A DNA stretch of 6,096 nucleotides from CAYMOV01 sp964392085. GTDB taxonomy: Bacteria > Oederibacteriota > Muellerivitia > Muellerivitales > Muellerivitaceae. Both the position numbers and the translations under genes were made by a program. The notes under the pieces were generated by a model. The model was given only the letters and a program-made list of their open reading frames with translations, ran no database searches and was not told the DNA's origin. Position 1 is the first letter of the stretch. Each line of letters starts with the position of its first letter. Location: NCBI GenBank assembly GCA_964392085.1, contig CAYMOV010000142.1:1-6096 (forward strand). Reading direction: 5' to 3'. This document shows, piece after piece, positions 1 through 4,117 of this stretch.

Positions 1-55
1 GGACCCGGACCATCAACCGGGACCAGGACTCCCATTGCGCGTCGTCGTGGTGCAC
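1..55 (-). CDS. Possible 5' end of a further minus-strand gene (partial, function unknown)
   Basis: A minus-strand reading frame opens with GTG at 55-53 and runs off the left edge after 18 codons, starting MHHDDAQWESWSRLMVRV. An AAAGGGGA purine run at 59-66 lies just upstream and could be a short-spaced ribosome binding site. An in-frame stop at 73-71 means GTG 55 is the only good upstream start. Seventeen of 18 third codon positions are G or C, against about half of the first and second positions, and this bias weakens beyond position 55. The plus-strand frame starting at 3 and ending with TAG at 90-92 (…CASSWCTDPLWYYGGGAK) uses the same third positions, so a plus-strand gene tail is the alternative. 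No family is recognisable from so few residues. Confidence 0.3.
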   Translation of the reverse strand, partial: MHHDDAQWESWSRLMVRV

Positions 56-111
56 GGATCCCCTTTGGTATTACGGCGGTGGCGCAAAATAGTTACTTAA
101 ACAATTATCCA

Positions 112-135
112 CCACAGAGACACAAAGCCGCAGAG
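112..135 (+). repeat. CACAGAGACAC-type dispersed repeat, left copy
   Basis: The stretch begins CCACAGAGACACAAAG and ends CGCAGAG. It resembles the 'ccacagagacacagag' motif that recurs in intergenic regions of many environmental bacterial genomes; that resemblance is from memory and was not searched. A degenerate copy in opposite orientation lies at 260-280, so the two could bound a small element of roughly 170 bases. The sequence is AT-richer than the surrounding genes and lies outside any supported coding region. Confidence 0.45.
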
Positions 136-259
136 TTTGAAGGGCAACAGCATAAAAACGCGTGTAAAAGACGGGGGCACAGAATACGGGCGATTGGGGA
201 AGACGGCCATCTCCCATCGACACTCCGCATAACCGATCCTTTGGTTTAACCATTCCACT

Positions 260-280
260 TCCGTGTCCCCGTGACTCTGT
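260..280 (-). repeat. CACAGAGACAC-type repeat, inverted right copy
   Basis: Read on the minus strand this is ACAGAGTCACGGGGACACGG. The first ten bases match the left copy (ACAGAGACAC) at nine positions, and the remainder is degenerate. It abuts, and partly overlaps, the left arm of the hairpin at 277-314. Confidence 0.4.
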
Positions 281-314
281 CCCGCCCGCTTTCCATGATA
301 GGGAGGCGGGACAG
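277..314 (-). terminator. Hairpin downstream of the haem-protein gene, possible terminator
   Basis: CTGTCCCGCC at 277-286 and GGCGGGACAG at 305-314 are perfect 10-base inverted complements separated by 18 nt. Within the loop, TTCC at 291-294 can pair further with GGGA at 301-304. It lies 57 nt beyond the stop codon of the gene ending at 371, where a terminator would be expected. No T-run follows on either strand, so it does not meet the usual intrinsic-terminator pattern. It may instead stabilise the mRNA 3' end, act with Rho, or be an arm of the adjacent repeat element. Confidence 0.4.
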
Positions 315-350
315 CCCCGCGGTCAATGATGCTTGGAATGAGCGCGGGGC
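314..350 (-). terminator. Second GC-rich hairpin just after the haem-protein gene
   Basis: GCCCCGCG at 314-321 and CGCGGGGC at 343-350 form a perfect 8-bp stem around a 21-nt loop. It begins 20 nt past the TAA stop at 373-371 and shares one base with the next hairpin. The large loop and absence of a U-tract make simple intrinsic termination uncertain. Confidence 0.3.
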
Positions 351-370
351 GTGGTGGATTTTGGTTCGGC

Positions 371-1132
371 TTACCCGAGCAGGTCGAGGGCTTCGGTGAT
401 CGAGCACTGCTTGCCCATGCGGAATGGGGTGTCCCGCAGGGTGTACTTGGACGCCTTGGTTTCCCGGAGCGCCATCACCAGGTCCAGGAAGTCCTCAGGC
501 AGGTCGCTCTCGAAGGCCACCACGAAGTCCTGGTCGTCCAACCCGAAGGAATAGGTGGTGTTCAGGCGGACGGAAGGGTATTGGTTCCCCACCCGGATAT
601 GCTCGTCCATCATCTCCTGGCGCTCTTCCTTGGACAGCAAGTACCACTCGCGGGTCTTCAGGAATGGGTAGATGAAGAGGTACTTGCCGTTGTTGCCTGG
701 GTAGATGTTGAGGCGGTTGCCGTCCTGGCCCGGGTGGCTGTGCTTGTCGATGTAGACACTGCGCTTGGTCATGGCCAAGAAGCTGGAGGGCATACGGAGC
801 CAGGGGCCGAGGGCGCTGCGGTTGAGGGCGCCGGTGTTGTTTTGGATGGCGTCGGCGTCGTACGAGATGCGCCAAAGCATGAAGTCCACGTCGGACCGGA
901 AGCCCGTCATGGCGTAGCAAAGCAGGATTCCGTCCTTGCGGAAGGTTTCGGCGGCTTGGTCGAGGCTCCTCTTGGCGGCCTGGCGTTGGGCCTCGGGTAG
1001 GGCCCGGAACGACTCGTCCACCTTGAAGAAAGCGAAGTTGACGTATTGGCGCTTCATCGGGGGGGCGGCGGCGCCGGCTGGGGCGCCTGAGGGGGCGGAA
1101 GCTGGACGGCCTGGGGCTGGGGGACCGGACAT
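371..1132 (-). CDS. Chlorite dismutase / coproheme decarboxylase (HemQ-like) family protein
   Basis: A 253-residue haem-binding protein of the chlorite dismutase superfamily, probably cytoplasmic. Family members either split chlorite or decarboxylate coproheme in haem synthesis. The ATG at 1132 is chosen because AAGGAG lies 7 nt upstream. A GTG at 1207 would add 25 residues but has no such site. Residues 1-25 are a Pro/Ala/Gly-rich leader; the conserved domain starts near MKRQYVNFAFF (26-36). The C-terminal half carries the family signature: YPFLKTREWYLL (155-166) with Tyr155 and Lys159, His178 in MDEHIRVG as the likely proximal haem ligand, then NTTYSFGLDDQDFVVAFESD (191-210). By memory alignment, Tyr155/Lys159/His178 match the catalytic Tyr, Lys and axial His of firmicute HemQ, with four residues fewer in the Tyr-Trp loop. 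The distal Arg of true chlorite dismutases falls at Leu190, beside Arg189. Chlorite dismutation is therefore unlikely. Coproheme decarboxylation is possible but unproven, as no other haem gene is present. Last gene of the cluster. Confidence 0.9.
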   Translation of the reverse strand: MSGPPAPGRPASAPSGAPAGAAAPPMKRQYVNFAFFKVDESFRALPEAQRQAAKRSLDQAAETFRKDGILLCYAMTGFRSDVDFMLWRISYDADAIQNNTGALNRSALGPWLRMPSSFLAMTKRSVYIDKHSHPGQDGNRLNIYPGNNGKYLFIYPFLKTREWYLLSKEERQEMMDEHIRVGNQYPSVRLNTTYSFGLDDQDFVVAFESDLPEDFLDLVMALRETKASKYTLRDTPFRMGKQCSITEALDLLG

Positions 1133-1139
1133 GGAAAGG

Positions 1140-1145
1140 CTCCTT
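1140..1145 (-). promoter_or_regulatory. Shine-Dalgarno site fixing the haem-protein start
   Basis: AAGGAG on the minus strand, 7 nt before the ATG at 1132. It is the strongest ribosome binding site in the area. It argues against both the upstream in-frame GTG at 1207 and the internal ATG at 1057, which is preceded only by a C-rich run. Confidence 0.8.
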
Positions 1146-1170
1146 GGGTGGTTCTGTTGGATGAGGCGGC

Positions 1171-1199
1171 ATTGTAGGAAAGGACGGCCGGGATTTCCA
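1171..1199 (-). promoter_or_regulatory. Possible sigma70-type promoter for the haem-protein gene
   Basis: On the minus strand TGGAAA (1199-1194; 4/6 to TTGACA) is followed after exactly 17 nt by TACAAT (1176-1171; 5/6 to TATAAT). Transcription would start near 1164, leaving a leader of about 30 nt before the ATG at 1132. The -35 box falls in the loop of the hairpin at 1187-1205. Two imperfect hexamers can arise by chance, so this is tentative, but it would let the haem-protein gene be transcribed apart from lepB. Confidence 0.35.
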
Positions 1200-1205
1200 C
1201 CCGGC
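1187..1205 (-). terminator. Short hairpin immediately after lepB
   Basis: GCCGGG at 1187-1192 and CCCGGC at 1200-1205 make a perfect 6-bp stem with a 7-nt loop, starting 5 nt past the lepB stop codon. It is followed on the minus strand by CGTCCTTTCC, pyrimidine-rich but not a clean T-run. It could be a weak terminator or attenuator between lepB and the next gene, or a 3'-end stabiliser. Confidence 0.35.
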
Positions 1206-1210
1206 ACGGA

Positions 1211-2041
1211 CTATTGGACAGGCTCACAAACCAAGCGTTTTTCCGGGCCCCGCCAGTATCGGAACCAAACTTTCCCGATCACATCCTTCCGTTCCAGCAA
1301 ACCCCAAGATCGCGAATCCGCGCTATTGTCGCGGTTATCCCCCAACATGAAATAGTGGTTTTCGGTGATGGTCACCGGGCCGTATTGGTCCCTTGTTTTT
1401 ATGAACATCGGATCAATTTGTTTAACGTAGGATTCTTCCATCTTCTGACCGTTTAAATAAAAGCTCTTGTTTCGGATCTCGACCACATCACCCGGCAAAC
1501 CAACGCATCGTTTAATGTAACCGACTTTTCGATCTCCGGGATACTTGAAGATAAGCAGTTCCCCGCGATACGGTTGTTGAAGGCCAAAAGGGTCGTTCCG
1601 GGCCAAAATGTAATCGCCCGGTTGTAAGGTATCCTCCATAGAGGGTCCGCGATTTGCCCAGGGTTTGAAGAACAAATCCAAGGGTGCCTTGACAGAAACC
1701 ATCACCAAAAAATAGAGCGCTAGTACCCCAAACGTCCGGAGCGGGTTCAACTTATATGTCGGCTGGTCATACCATAGCGCCGTGACCAATCCCACGAATA
1801 ATCCAAATACCGCGAGCGGCTTATTAAAAGTGGGGTCCAAGGGTCCAAAAGGACTCATTTTAAGCAAGAGCAACATGATCACTACAGGACCCAAAGTGAT
1901 TGTCGTAAAACGAGCACTATATTTCAAACGCCCTTCAGGCTTTTTTTGAAGTTTGAAAACCCAAAAGGCAATATAGGCTGATATCAAACTCGGGATAACC
2001 GTAAATGCTAACGCTAATATTACTATGACCAGTAGGGCCAT
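1211..2041 (-). CDS. lepB: Signal peptidase I (type I leader peptidase)
   Basis: A 276-residue membrane-anchored serine protease that removes signal peptides from exported preproteins on the outer face of the cytoplasmic membrane. The S26 family boxes are intact: NRGPSMEDTLQPGDYILAR (130-148) with nucleophile Ser134; YIKRCVGLPGDVVEI (175-189) with general base Lys177; and GDNRDNSADSR (235-245). The start ATG at 2041 has GAGGAA at 2048-2053, 6 nt upstream. The N-terminal ~125 residues look like four membrane segments (about 2-29, 43-62, 74-91, 101-125), more than the one or two usual in Bacillus or E. coli enzymes. The last segment leads directly into the catalytic domain. The gene lies 29 nt after the glycosyltransferase and 78 nt before the haem-protein gene. 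It is strikingly AT-richer than its neighbours (six hand-counted lines 37-52% GC), hinting at a different evolutionary history. All catalytic residues are present, so it should be active. Confidence 0.97.
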   Translation of the reverse strand: MALLVIVILALAFTVIPSLISAYIAFWVFKLQKKPEGRLKYSARFTTITLGPVVIMLLLLKMSPFGPLDPTFNKPLAVFGLFVGLVTALWYDQPTYKLNPLRTFGVLALYFLVMVSVKAPLDLFFKPWANRGPSMEDTLQPGDYILARNDPFGLQQPYRGELLIFKYPGDRKVGYIKRCVGLPGDVVEIRNKSFYLNGQKMEESYVKQIDPMFIKTRDQYGPVTITENHYFMLGDNRDNSADSRSWGLLERKDVIGKVWFRYWRGPEKRLVCEPVQ

Positions 2042-2070
2042 TATTTATTCCTCACTTACCGGCTAATCGA

Positions 2071-4107
2071 TTATTCAGCCGGATCAATCTCCACTTCCCC
2101 GGCCAGGATGAAGCGACCTTCCAGGGCCCCCGGGCTCGTCACCGGCAAAAGACGGTTCACCTCATCCGGCGATCCCGTGTCGAACCGCATCGTGGAATCC
2201 CACGACCCACGCCCCGCCACGCGCCAGGCGGCCTGCCAGGTGCCGTCCCCGTAGAACTCACCCCCCGCCTTGGGAATCGCCGACTTCGGCGGCAAGGGGA
2301 CTTGGAGTCCCACGGCCACCCGGTATTTACCGGGGGGGAAATTCGAGGGGACGAACAACCAGCGATCATAGGCGTAGGTTTTTCCAGTCTTCATCCGACC
2401 CGGGGTCTCCCAGTCATTCAGCCAATCATGGATGTCATGGAGCCAAGGGCCGCCATCCACTTGGGGGTACTTCCCCTCGGAGTCGACCAACAAGACCACG
2501 ACTTGGAGGTCGGGGGGCAAGGGCGCCCCACCCGTTTTGCGCCATTCATAACGAAGCTTCAGGACCCCACCCGCCTGAATCCGTCCCTGTTCCGGCGCGG
2601 CGCCCGCCAAGGCGATGCCCTTCCACCCGCCCACCTGAGGCGGCCGCATCCCTGTGACCGGAATCCATACGGGGGCCCTCGCCACTTGGTAGAGCGGTCC
2701 CGTGGGGATGTAAACCCAATCCCGGCCCAACCCCGAGACAAGCTTGGTGACGTAAACCGGCGCCCCGGCCGCGATGGCGTCCCTCAACCGGTCCTGGGTT
2801 GGACCGGACAAGTAGACCGGAGAAACGATTTGGACGTCCTTCCGGATCCCGTAACCCTGCTGGACCCCGATCACCGGGAAATAATCGTTGTCCTCCGAGG
2901 CGAAATAGAGGGCGCCCGGCTTCATCACCGAAAGGGTGTCCCGGGCGAAATCCTCCGCGGCCCGGTCGGAACGTTTGAGCCACAGGTCCCCCGCGTTGGC
3001 GCATTGGAGCAGGACCCAAAGGGACATCAAGGGAAGGCCCCACCGGTCCCAAAACCCCTGGGTGAGGGCACGCCGGCGCAGCCAGGCCAACCCCGCGGCC
3101 GCTGGGATCGCCGACACGGCGTAGGGCCAGATCACCTGGTGGCTTTCCAGCATGGGGAATGGAACGGTCAAAACAAGCCCCAAGTCCAACAGCGCCCAGA
3201 GGAGGGCCAAAGGGACGAACCAAGGGAGTTTCCGCCAATCCTTCGCGAGGATGAACAACCCCAGGACCGCCAAACCCAACCCGGCCGGGGTCAGTTCTTG
3301 TCCCATCTTGGCCACGAAACGGCCCAACATGAGCCATGCGCCGTTCCACCCCGCCCCGCCGAGGTTCTTCGAATAGCTGAGCCCCAAGATGTACTTCACG
3401 AGGGGCTGGAAGTGGTTCAACGACGCGAACAGGATCGGCGCTGGGGCGTTTGAGCGGATCGCCAGGTACCAAGCCAGCCGGGACGCCGTGAAAAACGCAA
3501 AGGTGAACCAGGCGAAGCGTTTGAGTCGTTCCCCCGGATTCGAGGCGAGGAACAGGAGAGGAAGGGCCAGCCCCCCGACCAGGAAGGTCGGCCGGTAAAG
3601 CGCCGCGAGCCCAAGGGCAAAGCCCGTCAAGGGCCAGCGCTTCTCGCCCTCCTGGTCGAAGGCCCAAAGCACGAAGAGGGTGTGGACCAACCCTAAGGCG
3701 TAGGTTTCCACGGTCGCGGCTTGGTTCCACCAGGGTTGGCTCAGGCTCCAGGCCATCACCAACAACGCCGACCAGGTGTCGGGAAGGTCCGTGACCCGTC
3801 GAATGAGGAAGAACAACAAGACCGACGCTAAGGCCGCCGCCGCCGAGGACATCAACCCGAGGTCCCAGGCGGGAGTCCCAAAAGGTAGGAAGAGAAAGAG
3901 TTTTCCCAGGAGGTTGTAGAGGGGCTGGCCGCCCGGGTGGGAAACGCCGAGGCAGGCCGTGGTGGCGAGGAATTCCCCCGAATCCTGCCAACCCAGGAAG
4001 GGCGACACCAAGGCGGCGTTCAGGATGAATAACAGGATCCCCAAGGCCCAAGCCATCGCGTGGCCCGAACCGCGCGGGGAAACGGTCGTTGAGGCCTTCC
4101 CGCTCAT
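2071..4107 (-). CDS. DUF2723 (GT117-type) membrane glycosyltransferase
   Basis: A 678-residue polytopic inner-membrane protein of the DUF2723 family, GT-C-fold enzymes thought to move a sugar from a lipid-linked donor to a protein or glycan outside the membrane. After a first membrane helix (about 18-37) comes the diagnostic loop LGWQDSGEFLATTACLG (38-54), continuing into VSHPGGQPLYNLLGKLF (55-71). Asp42, Glu45 and His57 are candidate catalytic or metal-binding residues. Further hydrophobic segments run to about 370. The motif ASEDNDYFPVIGVQQGYGIR (403-422) matches the 'DNDTFP…GVRPDV' block usual after the membrane part of this family. Residues about 495-678 are soluble, with beta-sandwich character (LKLRYEWRKTGG; PPGKYRVAVGLQVPL), like the Ig-like tails of other large bacterial GT-C proteins. 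It starts 10 nt after the hydrolase stop, implying co-transcription. GGGG lies shortly before the ATG at 4107, and Met18 is an alternative start. Donor and acceptor cannot be told from sequence. Confidence 0.85.
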   Translation of the reverse strand: MSGKASTTVSPRGSGHAMAWALGILLFILNAALVSPFLGWQDSGEFLATTACLGVSHPGGQPLYNLLGKLFLFLPFGTPAWDLGLMSSAAAALASVLLFFLIRRVTDLPDTWSALLVMAWSLSQPWWNQAATVETYALGLVHTLFVLWAFDQEGEKRWPLTGFALGLAALYRPTFLVGGLALPLLFLASNPGERLKRFAWFTFAFFTASRLAWYLAIRSNAPAPILFASLNHFQPLVKYILGLSYSKNLGGAGWNGAWLMLGRFVAKMGQELTPAGLGLAVLGLFILAKDWRKLPWFVPLALLWALLDLGLVLTVPFPMLESHQVIWPYAVSAIPAAAGLAWLRRRALTQGFWDRWGLPLMSLWVLLQCANAGDLWLKRSDRAAEDFARDTLSVMKPGALYFASEDNDYFPVIGVQQGYGIRKDVQIVSPVYLSGPTQDRLRDAIAAGAPVYVTKLVSGLGRDWVYIPTGPLYQVARAPVWIPVTGMRPPQVGGWKGIALAGAAPEQGRIQAGGVLKLRYEWRKTGGAPLPPDLQVVVLLVDSEGKYPQVDGGPWLHDIHDWLNDWETPGRMKTGKTYAYDRWLFVPSNFPPGKYRVAVGLQVPLPPKSAIPKAGGEFYGDGTWQAAWRVAGRGSWDSTMRFDTGSPDEVNRLLPVTSPGALEGRFILAGEVEIDPAE

Positions 4108-4117
4108 CGCGGCCCCA

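Larger units (their letters stand above)
56..370. other. Non-coding intergenic stretch with repeats and hairpins
   Basis: These 315 bases hold no convincing gene. The segment from about 86 to 175 is clearly more AT-rich than the flanking genes. Its contents are an inverted pair of CACAGAGACAC-like repeats (about 112-135 and 260-280) and two GC-rich hairpins downstream of the haem-protein gene (277-314 and 314-350). A 60-codon minus-strand frame at 71-253 translates the repeat itself (…TLRLCVSVV…) and has no ribosome binding site, so it is not called. On the plus strand one frame is open from 1 to 249 across the repeat, with no start signal and low-complexity basic content. No promoter of good quality was seen on either strand. 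Confidence 0.7.

Noticed and set aside
71..253. 60-codon minus-strand open frame in the intergenic region
   Set aside because: Its translation runs through the CACAGAG repeat (LRLCVSVV), a known source of spurious predictions, and there is no ribosome binding site or coding bias.
326..1000. Long plus-strand open frame (224 codons) opposite the haem-protein gene
   Set aside because: It is antisense to a recognised protein family, has Val/Gly/Ala/Leu-heavy composition typical of a mirror frame, and no ribosome binding site supports it.
371..1132. Calling the haem protein a true chlorite dismutase
   Set aside because: The distal arginine needed for chlorite splitting appears replaced by Leu190, and a HemQ-like Tyr/Lys pair is present; only the superfamily is called.
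1133..1207. N-terminal extension of the haem protein from GTG 1207
   Set aside because: It would start 3 nt after the lepB stop with no ribosome binding site, and its 25 residues show no family similarity; AAGGAG before ATG 1132 is a much better start signal.
2302..3453. 383-codon plus-strand open frame inside the glycosyltransferase gene
   Set aside because: The opposite strand encodes a clear DUF2723 protein. This frame is rich in Arg/Pro/Gly/Gln with no membrane segment or domain and is open only because GC-rich DNA lacks stop codons.
2546..4051. 501-codon minus-strand open frame overlapping the glycosyltransferase
   Set aside because: It is the shifted frame of the same gene, with Gly/Pro/Arg-rich low-complexity translation and no start signal.
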